Shown here: one piece after another, positions 1 through 9,228 of the stretch
Layout of the letters: the number at the start of each line of letters is the position of its first letter
Numbering within the stretch: the stretch's first letter is position 1
Source of the DNA: Anaerolineaceae bacterium UBA6105
GTDB taxonomy: Bacteria; Chloroflexota; Anaerolineae; Anaerolineales; Anaerolineaceae
Direction: 5' to 3'
NCBI GenBank assembly: GCA_002423495.1
Contig: DIWN01000058.1
Location: 4,378-68,377, forward strand
DNA length: 64,000 nucleotides
The notes under the pieces: generated by a model
The model's input: only the letters and a program-made list of their open reading frames with translations
Told to the model about the DNA's origin: nothing
Database searches by the model: none
Translations under genes and position numbers: made by a program

Positions 1-390
1 CGCGCTTTCAGGCGGGTTGGCGGATCGAACCTGATTCGCGTTGACGTTCAGGTGATCGCCGCTTCAAACCGCGACCTGAAGGAAATGATCGCAAAGCATG
101 AGTTCAGGGAAGACCTCTATTATCGTCTTAAGGTTGTCGACCTGGATTTGCCCTCATTGGCAGAACGCCGCCAGGATATCCCCGATCTGGTGGGTTATAT
201 GATCCGGAAGTTCAACAAACGCCTGGGCAATAACGTTCTGGATGTTTCGCCTGCCGCAATGCAAGCGCTGATCAACTATGATTGGCCGGGAAATATTCGG
301 GAATTAAGCAATGCCATTCAACACGCGGTTCTTTTCTGCGACGAGGCCACAATTGACCTTAACCATTTGCCAAAAGACATCACCAAATAA
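1..390 (+). CDS. Sigma-54-dependent transcriptional activator, C-terminal part (5' truncated by window edge)
   Basis: The frame is open from base 1 and reads straight into the end of a sigma-54 (RpoN) activator AAA+ ATPase. The segment shows RVGG, then VIAASNRDL (sensor I region), FREDLYYRLKV (arginine-finger region), the LPSLAERRQDIP turn and WPGNIRELSNAIQHAV (sensor II). Such proteins hydrolyse ATP to remodel the sigma-54 holoenzyme at -12/-24 promoters. The protein stops about 12 residues after the usual LP element, so the Fis-type helix-turn-helix normally found at the end of NtrC-like activators is absent. It may act without its own DNA-binding domain or bind through a lost N-terminal part. 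The family call is firm; the target genes cannot be told. Confidence 0.88.
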   Translation, partial: RAFRRVGGSNLIRVDVQVIAASNRDLKEMIAKHEFREDLYYRLKVVDLDLPSLAERRQDIPDLVGYMIRKFNKRLGNNVLDVSPAAMQALINYDWPGNIRELSNAIQHAVLFCDEATIDLNHLPKDITK

Positions 391-436
391 GCATTTTTGA
401 AGCTCAGGCTGGCAAGCTTGGCATAGTAGTTGCAAC

Positions 437-470
437 ATAACCTCCGATAAGTATTTTCATCGGAGGTTAT
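437..470 (+). promoter_or_regulatory. Perfect 12-bp hairpin covering the ribosome binding site of the next gene
   Basis: ATAACCTCCGAT (437-448) and ATCGGAGGTTAT (459-470) are exact inverted copies around a 10-base loop. The right arm contains the GGAGG ribosome site of the gene starting at 473. The stem would hide that site when folded. No T-run follows, so it is not a typical intrinsic terminator. A translation-controlling hairpin is the best reading. Confidence 0.6.
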
Positions 471-472
471 TT

Positions 473-805
473 ATGTTAATTAATGGAGATCAGGTCCTTT
501 TAATTGTTTCGATAGTGCTTTTTGCACTGGGCTTTCTTTGTTTGATTTTGAGCATAGTCATCCTGGTCAAGCAGTCACTCGGTCGGGGTATTCAAAGTAT
601 CGCAGAATCGACAACGATATTGGCTGAGAAAGGGATCACCGAAGGAGTATCGGGGCTGGTTGGAAACGCCTCTTTGCTCATCAGCTCCCTCAACGACCTC
701 GCCAAATCCAACACTGGCATTGGCATATTCTTTGTCTTCCTGAGCCTGGTCCTGTTTGCCGGCGCTTATTATATGCTTAAACCATTCATTGGAGCCATGC
801 CCTAA
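473..805 (+). CDS. Small two-helix membrane protein, unknown function
   Basis: A 110-residue protein with one hydrophobic helix at about residues 7-33 and a second at about 81-103. An amphipathic stretch of roughly 45 residues, rich in Ser, Leu and Gly, lies between them. It has no cysteines, no signal cleavage site and no motif I recognise. Its GGAGG site lies inside the 437-470 hairpin. It sits just upstream of the TPR/peptidase pair on the same strand, 20 bases away, so co-transcription is plausible. It could anchor that system to the membrane, but this is only inferred from position. Confidence 0.7.
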   Translation: MLINGDQVLLIVSIVLFALGFLCLILSIVILVKQSLGRGIQSIAESTTILAEKGITEGVSGLVGNASLLISSLNDLAKSNTGIGIFFVFLSLVLFAGAYYMLKPFIGAMP

Positions 806-825
806 TTTTCCTTGAAGGAGTGACA

Positions 826-3800
826 ATGTCGATTGAGAGATTGCTAGATCAGATCCGGGTCCGTTTTGATTCGCAGACTGCCCGCGCGGTGGTCAGCGCT
901 TTTCGCGCAGAATCACTCGCGTGGCATTATCTTGATACTACACCCGACCTAGAACAATGGCTGGACTTTGCTTCCGATGACCTCTCCCGCTGGCAGCCTG
1001 GCGTCCTTGCGCTTTTCTCTCTCGACCACTGCCTGCCCGAACAGGATCTGACCGATCTAGAAACCAAGCTCCCTGCCGAACTGAATGAACGGGTTGCGAA
1101 TGTTTTCGAAATGACCCGCCTGACCGGTCTCGAACCGACCAGCCTGGCAGATGCCGCCCTGCTTGCGCTACACCTGCGCGAATTCCGCCGCGATGAAGGC
1201 TCATGGAAAGGACTTTCCGAAAATTTGCTCTCGGGCAAGTGCCGGCTGCCGGTTTGGAAGACGGCTTTCGCGATCCTTCCCCAACTTGTGCCTGATTTTG
1301 ATGCCGCCATGGACAGCCTGGTAACAGAACTTTCCCCTCAGTATGCAGAGACACTTGGCAGCCTGATCGTTCACCAGGTGATAATCAATCCAACCGACGA
1401 AAATATCCGCTATCAAACCTATCGCCGCAGACTTCAAAAAGCTCCCATCGACCTGCAAATTTCCTCCCTGCGCGCTATGCGCTCGGTTGAAGACGAATCG
1501 CTGATCAAACTCCTTGCGAACAGCTTTTTGGCCCAGGTTCAGTCAGCTAACGGAGATTTCAATAAAAATGCTGGTCAATCAACTGTCGAATCTTTCCGGC
1601 AGCAGGCTGTTCTCAGCCAGATTGCCGGGCAGCCCGCGCAAGCCTCCCGCGCGATTGACCATGCCTTCAATGCACTGAACCGTCAACAAGCCGAAATACT
1701 GCGTAATCTCGCTTTTGAACTCGAGACCTCCAGCCCCGAAGAAGCCCGCAAGACCTGGGAAGAAATTCTTCGGCTGCAGCCAGACAACACGACTTACAAA
1801 AAAGAATACGCGGAATTCCTGATCGCGAATGATGATCCTGATTATGGCTACGAAATTCTGCAGGAGATCCCGGATGATGCCACCAGGGCGCTTTACGCCC
1901 TGCGCTATCCAGTCACCAGCGCGACTGACCCCGAAGGCACGCATTCGCTGGATAAAGCCCTCGAAAAGACAACGCTCCAAACCAGCAACTCGCGCTTTTC
2001 CTCCGAGTCCGACAATCTCAAGGCTGCCCGCTACGCCTTTGAAAACAAGAAGTATCAAACTGCCAGCAATTTCATCCGCAAAGCGCTGGCTGAAAATCCC
2101 AACAATCTGGAAGCCATCAAGCTTTCCGGTCTGATTGACCGCCACTTGGCAAACATCGACGATGCGATTGAATCCAGCGCGCTGCTGGCGGTTTTTGAGC
2201 CGCAAAATCAAACCAACAAAAAAGATCTGGCCTCGCTTTACCTCCAATCGCAGCAGCCGGAAAATGCCCTCAAGATCTACCAGGATCTTATCCATGCTTC
2301 AAGTGAACCTTCACGCACTGACCTGCTCAACTTCGCTGAAATTTCCATCAAAGCTTCCCAAGCTGAAAAAGCCATTCCAATCGCGCAGGCTTTCCTGAAA
2401 AAGGACGCGTTTGACGGCGAAGCTTTGGTTTTGCTCTGCAATGCCCTGATCGTCACAGGCAAACACGATGAAGCCGTTGCTGTGCTCGAAAAAGCTTCTG
2501 CTGTTGCCCCGGAAAAGCCTGCCAGCTGGCTCTCGCTGGCACGAATCTGGACCAGCCTGGGTCAGGAAGAAAAAGCCATGCAAGCCCTGCGCAAGGCCAA
2601 AGCGGCCTTGCCGGATGACCCCGCAATTCTAAGCGCTCTCGGATCGCTATATCTTGCGAATGATCAGCCAACTGAAGCCATCAGCGTTCTCAGGCAGGCT
2701 TTTCAACTTGATCCATCCAGCTCTTCTGTTAGAAAGTCACTGGCGCAAGCCTATCTGACCCACGGCTACATTGACGAAGCCTGGACGACCATCGCACCGC
2801 TTGAGGACGATTACACTTCCGATCCGGAGTTGGCATACGTCCTGGGGCAAACACTGGCTGCCATGGGAGACCTGAATGGCGCCCGACCTGTACTGCGTTT
2901 TGCCTGGCAGTCAAACCGCTCAGACAATGCCTTAAAATCCTACGCGGAACTTTTAATCAAAAGCTACAGCGAGGGCGTAAAACCTGGAACTCAGGAAGTA
3001 AAAGAGATGTCCCAGTTACTTTCCATCATGGAAGAACGCCAACAGGAACGGGATGGGCTCTTTGACATGCGCCTGCTGCAGGCTGATCTAAAAGCAAGCC
3101 TCGGCATGCACGACGCTGCCTACCAGGACTACCTCCAGCTCCTTGACTTCCCGGAGGCAAGGTCTCCACGTTCGTATCATCACCTCCAGTTCCAAACCGG
3201 TAAAACAGCGCTTGCACTGGGGCTGACGGATATCAGCCTGGCATCGCTGCAGGAAGCGGTTCTGATCGACCCTGACGACCTGCCCTCCCGACATACCCTC
3301 GCGAAAGCCTATATGGAAGCCAATCTGGAAGACGAGGGCTTTGCAACTGCCCGCTCCGCCATGCAGATCGCTCCAACAGAAATAGAAAATGTGCTTTGGT
3401 ACAGCGACTTCATGGGCGGGCACAACAACGCCCGCGAGGCCATCCAGGTCTTGAAGGACACCATCCACCTCCGTCCGGATGACAAAGCGCTCTACCTGAC
3501 GCTTGCGCGCACTTACGTCAATCTGAATCAAATAGAAGAAACCAAAGAAACTCTCAACCAAATGCTCGCATTGGAAGACATCGAGACTGAAGAATATGTC
3601 AATGTGGCCAATCTCTACCTCCACATGAATCAGCCCGATGAAGCTTCGCTCATCATTAAAAAAGCGATTTCAGATAATCCCTTCCCGGATTTTGCTGAAA
3701 GTTGCGATTTGATTTATTCTGTCCTCAAACTTGGTGACTCCGCAGCGGCTTTACAGTTGATCACTGATCTTGAGCCGGCGCTTCAGGCTAACCTTGCCTA

Positions 3801-6165
3801 CCCATTGCTAAAATCCGACGTGCTCGCAGCCAACCAGCAGTTCCTGCCAGCCCTCGCAGTCCTCGAGGACATCCTGACCAAATTGGAATTTGCTCCGGAG
3901 ATGCTTGGGAGTGTGGCTGGGGATGCGGCTGAACAGAACCTTGACTATCCTGCTTACAATCGCGCCGGACTCTACTACCGGGCTGCCCAACTCGAACGAA
4001 TGATTGGCGATCTGCTGGTTTCTCAAAAACATGCGGCTCTGGCCTTGAATGCTGACCCAGGCAACGAGCCTGCATTCCTGCTCCAGCTCGAACTTGCCCT
4101 GGCGGGCAGCGATTCCGAAAGTTTGTCCAACGCGCTCGATTTCCTCAACACCCAGGAAACCCGAACTCACACAGCAACCTCAACAGCTAACATCCTTGCT
4201 CTTGACGCGATGCTGAGAGATGACCTGCCAAAAGCGCGCTTGCTTTGGGAGCACTTCCTTTCTGATAAAACACACTCACCCACTGCCCGGGCGCTTGAAA
4301 GCTTATTTGCCCATCAGAGCGGCAGCGCGGAATCAGCTGCAAATGTATTAACAGAAGCGGTAGAGATGGTCGATGAGCTTGAGATCTACCTGCGGAGCCA
4401 ATCTTTCGATATTGCGAGCCATTTTAATTGGATCTGGCACACGCTTGCTGTGGCTAAAGCTGCGTGGCAGCTATCCATTTGGGATATTGCTGACCGCTTG
4501 CTTGAAGCAGCGCTTTCTGTTGCCAAGATTAACCCCATCGCCAATAAGCTCCTGGCAGAATACCTGACAGACAAAACCAGGCAGACGAACAACGCGCACT
4601 TTTTGCGCCTGCTGAGCCATGCCCCAAAGGCTTTCGATCCGCAGCATTCAGATTTCGACATAATCGAAGAGCAAATCTCGATTGCTGGTCGCGCAATCGC
4701 CCCTTCAGAACTTCTGCCAACCCTGAAGATCAACCAGGCGCTCAAAAATGGGTATTGGTCAGAGGAAAACGATTTGCACAAACTCGTCACAAACGGCAAA
4801 CAAGCTGCCCAGGCTCTTTCTGTGCTGGTGGACGATGCATCCATTGCGGACATCCTTGCAGGTTTCAGCAAAAACGCAGACGTCAACTTTCAGCAGGCAA
4901 TCCAAAGCCTCCATTCAGACCCTGGCAAATCAGCAGCAATCGCCTTAAAGTTGCTTGAATTCCAGCCTGAAGACCCTGCGCTGCACGTTCTGCATGCCAT
5001 TGCCTCCCGCAAAAACCCCCTCCTGGCAGCCGAATCGCTTGAGACTGCCCTCGCGATCTGGCCGGACGAACCGGATTGGCACGCACTGGCAGCGGCGATG
5101 TACCAGGATGCCGGTCAATATCCCGAAGCAGCCAAACACCTCGAAGAAGCCATCCGGATTGCCCCAAAAGAGGCGCAATACTGGCAAATGCTCGGGGATG
5201 TGAAACTGCTCGAAAAAGATTATCACGCAGCCAAGGACTACTTTGGAAAGGCAACTGATCTCTTCCCTTCCAACCCGGAAGCACTGCACTCACTGGCCAT
5301 CATCAACCAACAGCTGGGCGAGCACCAGATCGCTATTCAGTGCCTTCGCAAAGCCAGCCAGCTCGACCCCGGTAACATTGTCTACGAAGAAGGCATTGCC
5401 CAGTCGCTGCTTGCTAGGCAGGATCTTCCTGAAGCCATTCAGCAGGCTGATGCCATTCTGAAAACGGATCCAAAGAACGAAAACGCCTGGCAAGTAAAGG
5501 TCAAGGCACTGCTCAAGAGCGGCAAACCAGAGGAAGCCCGGCAGGCAATCCATTTTGCCCTGGCGGTCGTCGAAAACCCTGTGCCCTTTGAGCTGCAGAA
5601 AATTGACCTTGACAATGCCCGTAATCCCCACCAGGCAATGTTGTCATCACAAAAAATTGCTGAAAATTACCCCGAAAACGTGGCTGTTCTCAATAATCTC
5701 GCGCATAAACAAATCCAGATTGGCGAGATCGAGAAAGCGGAGCAGACCTTACAGCGCAGTTTGGTTCTGGACCAGTCCAACCCTGAAACGCTGGTTGCGC
5801 TTGGCAAGGTGGACCGCGTTCGCGGTAATCTGGACCAGGCACTCGCGCATCTCGCCCAGGCGATTGAACTGCAGCCAGGATTAATGGAAGCCTACCTCGA
5901 GATGGGGCTCACCTACCAGGATCGCCGTGAGGTCAACAATGCCATCCAGACCTACCATAAAGCGATTGCCATGGTCAGCAACGATCCCCGCCCTTACCTG
6001 CAGGCTGCAGCTGCCTACAAGGAAAGCCGAGACTATCGCAATGCTGAATTTATGCTGCGCCAGGCTTCACAGCTTTCTCCATCAGACCAAAACATCCGCC
6101 GGCAGCTTGCCGCGGTGGTAGCACTCAATATTGTCAATAATCTCCAGGAGGCTCCTAAAAGATGA
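826..6165 (+). CDS. Giant tetratricopeptide-repeat protein
   Basis: A protein of 1779 residues, almost entirely alpha-helical TPR units. Recurrent 34-residue blocks carry the A-x-x-x-L/Y-P pattern, for example PNNLEAIKLSGLI, PASWLSLARIW, PNNPEALHSLAII-like turns and PSNPETLVALGKV. The first 200 residues are a less repetitive helical region. There is no signal peptide or membrane helix, so it is probably a cytoplasmic scaffold. The start is placed at ATG 826 behind AAGGAG (815-820); a GTG at 820 overlaps that site and is less likely. Its stop overlaps the next start (ATGA at 6162-6165), so it is translationally coupled to the C25/caspase-like peptidase. TPR proteins bind partners; the obvious candidate is the coupled peptidase. 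Confidence 0.9.
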   Translation: MSIERLLDQIRVRFDSQTARAVVSAFRAESLAWHYLDTTPDLEQWLDFASDDLSRWQPGVLALFSLDHCLPEQDLTDLETKLPAELNERVANVFEMTRLTGLEPTSLADAALLALHLREFRRDEGSWKGLSENLLSGKCRLPVWKTAFAILPQLVPDFDAAMDSLVTELSPQYAETLGSLIVHQVIINPTDENIRYQTYRRRLQKAPIDLQISSLRAMRSVEDESLIKLLANSFLAQVQSANGDFNKNAGQSTVESFRQQAVLSQIAGQPAQASRAIDHAFNALNRQQAEILRNLAFELETSSPEEARKTWEEILRLQPDNTTYKKEYAEFLIANDDPDYGYEILQEIPDDATRALYALRYPVTSATDPEGTHSLDKALEKTTLQTSNSRFSSESDNLKAARYAFENKKYQTASNFIRKALAENPNNLEAIKLSGLIDRHLANIDDAIESSALLAVFEPQNQTNKKDLASLYLQSQQPENALKIYQDLIHASSEPSRTDLLNFAEISIKASQAEKAIPIAQAFLKKDAFDGEALVLLCNALIVTGKHDEAVAVLEKASAVAPEKPASWLSLARIWTSLGQEEKAMQALRKAKAALPDDPAILSALGSLYLANDQPTEAISVLRQAFQLDPSSSSVRKSLAQAYLTHGYIDEAWTTIAPLEDDYTSDPELAYVLGQTLAAMGDLNGARPVLRFAWQSNRSDNALKSYAELLIKSYSEGVKPGTQEVKEMSQLLSIMEERQQERDGLFDMRLLQADLKASLGMHDAAYQDYLQLLDFPEARSPRSYHHLQFQTGKTALALGLTDISLASLQEAVLIDPDDLPSRHTLAKAYMEANLEDEGFATARSAMQIAPTEIENVLWYSDFMGGHNNAREAIQVLKDTIHLRPDDKALYLTLARTYVNLNQIEETKETLNQMLALEDIETEEYVNVANLYLHMNQPDEASLIIKKAISDNPFPDFAESCDLIYSVLKLGDSAAALQLITDLEPALQANLAYPLLKSDVLAANQQFLPALAVLEDILTKLEFAPEMLGSVAGDAAEQNLDYPAYNRAGLYYRAAQLERMIGDLLVSQKHAALALNADPGNEPAFLLQLELALAGSDSESLSNALDFLNTQETRTHTATSTANILALDAMLRDDLPKARLLWEHFLSDKTHSPTARALESLFAHQSGSAESAANVLTEAVEMVDELEIYLRSQSFDIASHFNWIWHTLAVAKAAWQLSIWDIADRLLEAALSVAKINPIANKLLAEYLTDKTRQTNNAHFLRLLSHAPKAFDPQHSDFDIIEEQISIAGRAIAPSELLPTLKINQALKNGYWSEENDLHKLVTNGKQAAQALSVLVDDASIADILAGFSKNADVNFQQAIQSLHSDPGKSAAIALKLLEFQPEDPALHVLHAIASRKNPLLAAESLETALAIWPDEPDWHALAAAMYQDAGQYPEAAKHLEEAIRIAPKEAQYWQMLGDVKLLEKDYHAAKDYFGKATDLFPSNPEALHSLAIINQQLGEHQIAIQCLRKASQLDPGNIVYEEGIAQSLLARQDLPEAIQQADAILKTDPKNENAWQVKVKALLKSGKPEEARQAIHFALAVVENPVPFELQKIDLDNARNPHQAMLSSQKIAENYPENVAVLNNLAHKQIQIGEIEKAEQTLQRSLVLDQSNPETLVALGKVDRVRGNLDQALAHLAQAIELQPGLMEAYLEMGLTYQDRREVNNAIQTYHKAIAMVSNDPRPYLQAAAAYKESRDYRNAEFMLRQASQLSPSDQNIRRQLAAVVALNIVNNLQEAPKR

Positions 6166-8930
6166 GACCTTACAATGCCCGCAAAAGTGACGAGGTGCTG
6201 GTTGTCAGGCGCGGAAAGTTCCTGACTTTGCTTCAGACCGCGCTGAGCAACCGCGAATTCCAGTTTGCCCGCCAGGCTTCTTTGATCTGGCTGGCGAGTT
6301 ACCCAGGTGATCTTCTGATCAACTTTATCTACGCTTCCGTGTTGGCAGAACTTGGCGACACCGAAATGGCGGGTAAAAACCTGGCCAAACTCTTGGCATA
6401 TGACCCCGAGTTCGTGGAAGCTGCCAGCCTGCTGGATCGTCTCACCGGGGAAAGCAATCGCGACACCCACGCCAACCTGTTGTATTTGCAGCGCGGCACC
6501 TCCAGCGCGAAATCTCCGACCGCCTGGCTCGATGGCTTAATCGCTGCCCGCAACGCGTGGGAGAGCGGTGATCTGACCGGCGCGGAAAAGGCCATTCTCG
6601 AGTCCCTGGCGCACAACCCCCGTTCACCTTTACCCGCGGCTTTCCACATGCAGATCATCCACAAAACCAACAATACCACCCTGCTCGAAACCCTCGCGGG
6701 CATTTACAGCAGCCGCTGGCCGGATTGTGTCCAGATCAAGGTCCTCTCAGCCATTGCCGATATTCAGCAGGGCAACGACACTGCCGGCGTCGAAAAAATG
6801 CACTGGTGTGCTGCGCATGACGTCAGCGGGCAGGTCATCAACCGCCTGCTGGGACCCAATCACACCTACAAGCCCCTCTGGCCAGAAGATCTCAAGGTCT
6901 ATCTCGATCTGCCCGTACCAGCTACTGTCGCAGCGGATTTGGGATGGAATGTGCTTTCAAACGCGGATTTTGTTGCCTCGGATAGCGCTGGTAAGGAAGC
7001 AACCCCGCAAACAGCTGAAGAAATCATCAACGACGATCCCACCCTGGCGCTTCACTTGCCAGATTACCTGGTTGACGAATTGGCTGAGTCTGGGGATGTG
7101 GATTATTCCGAAGTCCCAACCAGCTCCTTCTTCCTCCAGGACATTGCCACACCTCCTCTGCCGGACGGACACACAAATGAGGTTCCTGCCCTTCATTCCC
7201 CCGATTCGCGAAAGTCAGCACCCATTTCCGAGGAATCACAGGCTACTGTCCTCGCGATGACCGAAATTCAAACTGAGTTTGAAAAAGTGGCCCGAAAAAT
7301 GAACAAATCCGAGCTCATCAATACCGATGGGCGTTTTCCCAGTTACGTAATTCTGACTTCCCGCGGAAATCTTGAGAAAAAGTACGGCGCGAACACGGCT
7401 GATGTCGTGATCGAATCGATGCGCAAATTGAGTCTTAACATCGTCGACCTGCCGGGCTGGAACAGTCTCGTTTACGTACCTGATGACGAAACCAGCGCCC
7501 GTGAACAGGCTCTGGACCCCATTCAAGCCAGTGATGCCTGGAAGATCAAACTTTCTCTCACGGATCTGGATGCCAAACTCGCCTCCCAAGGAGAGATGAT
7601 TGGCGCGCTGCTGATCATTGGCGGCAATGACATCGTACCTTTCCACATGCTACCCAACCCAACCGATGATTCGGATGTGAATGTGCCTTCCGACAATCCC
7701 TATGCCACTCTCGATGAAAATTACTTTATCCAGCAGTGGCCTGTTGGTCGCATCCCGGATGAAGCAGGCAGCGATGCCGGCTATCTGCTCGAGCAACTGC
7801 GTTTCCTGACCAAAGAGTACGAGCTGAAAGTCAAGTCAAAAAAGAGTATTTCAACCAATATTCTCGCAAATCTGCTCCGCAGCCTGGCAGCCCGTTTCCA
7901 GAGTTTTAACGTTCGGTTTCAGAAGCCCGACAACATCGGTTGCACAGCTGAAGTTTGGAAGCCGGCTTCATCTGAAATCTTCGCTGTTATTGACCATGCA
8001 GACCGCCTGCTGAGTTCTCCGCCAACCAACAATAACAACCTCCTCAACGGGCAGATATCTGACCCCAAATTTGCCTACTTCAATCTGCACGGACTCAAGG
8101 ATTCCCCCGAGTGGTATGGTCAGCGCGACCTTGCCAGGCCTTCAACCGATCCGGAATATCCGGTCGCGATGGAGCCCACCAACTTTAATCCCCAGACTTC
8201 TTCCCCTGAAATTGTGCTGAGTGAGGCCTGTTACGGCGCCAACATCCTCGATAAAAAGGTTAACGAAGCCATTTCGCTCAACTTCCTTGCCAGCGGTACG
8301 CGGGCCTTTGTCGGCTCAACTTGCATCGCCTACGGCTCCGTGAGCAAAAGTCTGGTGGCCGCAGATTTACTCGCCTATCACTTCTGGACCCACGTCAAAG
8401 CCGAAGTTTCCGTTGGCTACGCCCTGATGCGCGCCAAACTTGCCCTGGCAAAGAAGATGACCGAAGATCAGGGCTACCTGGACGGCGAAGACCAGAAAAC
8501 CATTCTTTCCTTCGTGCTCTACGGCGACCCACTGGCTTCCAGCGTGAATATTAAGGAAGTCACAAAACCAGCCATCCGCCCAACCACCACCCCGGAGCTC
8601 AAGACCATCAGCGACTCACGCGAAGAATTGATCGTGGCCGCTAATGAAATGCCGGATGAGATCCTGGAAAAGGTAAGGAAGGTCATCAGCAGTTACCTGC
8701 CGGGTTTGGATGACGCCACTGTCTCGCTCAACCCGCAACTGACCAACTTCAAGCTTGATCCAGCCATGGTCCAGGCACACCGCCAGAAGTTTGATTATGT
8801 CAGCCAAAGCCAGCGCTATGTGGTGACGCTTAAAAAGAGCTACGAATACCGCCAGCACAACCACAACCACTTCGCTCGCGTGACCTTTAACCAAAAAGGC
8901 GACATGTTGAAATTGAGTATGTCGCGCTAA
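6162..8930 (+). CDS. TPR protein with C-terminal C25/caspase-like cysteine peptidase domain
   Basis: A 922-residue protein. Residues 1 to about 230 are TPR-like helices, about 270-370 is an acidic low-complexity linker, and about 400-820 resembles clan CD cysteine peptidases (gingipain C25/caspase fold). Visible features are a hydrophobic strand ending in GGNDIVPF, then PVGRIPDE, then NLHG with the probable catalytic His643, then SEACYGA with the probable nucleophile Cys690, then GTRAFVGST and the LYGDPL motif typical of C25-like proteins. The last 100 residues form a separate domain with LYGDPL just before it. No signal peptide is seen, unlike secreted gingipains. Overlap with the giant TPR gene suggests a two-component complex. 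The substrate is unknown; a stress or defence protease is one possibility. Confidence 0.8.
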   Translation: MRPYNARKSDEVLVVRRGKFLTLLQTALSNREFQFARQASLIWLASYPGDLLINFIYASVLAELGDTEMAGKNLAKLLAYDPEFVEAASLLDRLTGESNRDTHANLLYLQRGTSSAKSPTAWLDGLIAARNAWESGDLTGAEKAILESLAHNPRSPLPAAFHMQIIHKTNNTTLLETLAGIYSSRWPDCVQIKVLSAIADIQQGNDTAGVEKMHWCAAHDVSGQVINRLLGPNHTYKPLWPEDLKVYLDLPVPATVAADLGWNVLSNADFVASDSAGKEATPQTAEEIINDDPTLALHLPDYLVDELAESGDVDYSEVPTSSFFLQDIATPPLPDGHTNEVPALHSPDSRKSAPISEESQATVLAMTEIQTEFEKVARKMNKSELINTDGRFPSYVILTSRGNLEKKYGANTADVVIESMRKLSLNIVDLPGWNSLVYVPDDETSAREQALDPIQASDAWKIKLSLTDLDAKLASQGEMIGALLIIGGNDIVPFHMLPNPTDDSDVNVPSDNPYATLDENYFIQQWPVGRIPDEAGSDAGYLLEQLRFLTKEYELKVKSKKSISTNILANLLRSLAARFQSFNVRFQKPDNIGCTAEVWKPASSEIFAVIDHADRLLSSPPTNNNNLLNGQISDPKFAYFNLHGLKDSPEWYGQRDLARPSTDPEYPVAMEPTNFNPQTSSPEIVLSEACYGANILDKKVNEAISLNFLASGTRAFVGSTCIAYGSVSKSLVAADLLAYHFWTHVKAEVSVGYALMRAKLALAKKMTEDQGYLDGEDQKTILSFVLYGDPLASSVNIKEVTKPAIRPTTTPELKTISDSREELIVAANEMPDEILEKVRKVISSYLPGLDDATVSLNPQLTNFKLDPAMVQAHRQKFDYVSQSQRYVVTLKKSYEYRQHNHNHFARVTFNQKGDMLKLSMSR

Positions 8931-8953
8931 ACCATTTCTTAGAGAATTCTGTT

Positions 8954-8986
8954 CGGCGGAATGCGCTTTTTATGCGCATTCCGCCG
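8954..8986. terminator. 13-bp perfect hairpin after the TPR/peptidase genes
   Basis: The arms at 8954-8966 (CGGCGGAATGCGC) and 8974-8986 pair without mismatch around a 7-base T-rich loop. There is no T-run after the stem, so it may be a factor-dependent terminator, an mRNA-stabilising 3' hairpin or a REP-like element. It lies 24 bases beyond the peptidase stop codon. Confidence 0.5.
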
Positions 8987-9109
8987 TTAAGGTTGAGCTT
9001 GTCGGAATTGTCTGCTTCCACGATAAACGACTTCAAAAACTGAGCATTCCGCTTTTCAATTATCTATTTCTCCCTGCAAGTTTACTCGCCAACTAAAATG
9101 GATTAAATT

Positions 9110-9138
9110 CTGACACAATCAGCAGTTTAAGTTATACT
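9110..9138 (+). promoter_or_regulatory. Candidate sigma-70 promoter of the AOR-Hdr-Flx operon
   Basis: CTGACA (9110-9115), then exactly 17 bases, then TATACT (9133-9138). This matches the housekeeping consensus closely. It would give a leader of about 85 bases before the ATG at 9229. The leader contains a small inverted repeat AACAT-N7-ATGTT (9173-9189) that could be an operator. The remainder of the 8931-9228 gap shows only the 8954-8986 hairpin. Confidence 0.6.
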
Positions 9139-9228
9139 TATCGCCGTGAACTACCTAAACCACATCTAATTAAACATGTCAAAGATGTTCATCAATTTCT
9201 TCCGACTTGACCACATACAGGAGTAAGC

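Noticed and set aside
1579..2295. 238-codon minus-strand frame opposite the giant TPR gene
   Set aside because: It is a shadow of the repetitive coding sequence, with no motif.
826..8930. Craspase (CRISPR-guided TPR-CHAT protease)
   Set aside because: There is no gRAMP/Cas7-11 gene or CRISPR array in the window, and the peptidase motifs fit C25-like proteins at least as well as CHAT.
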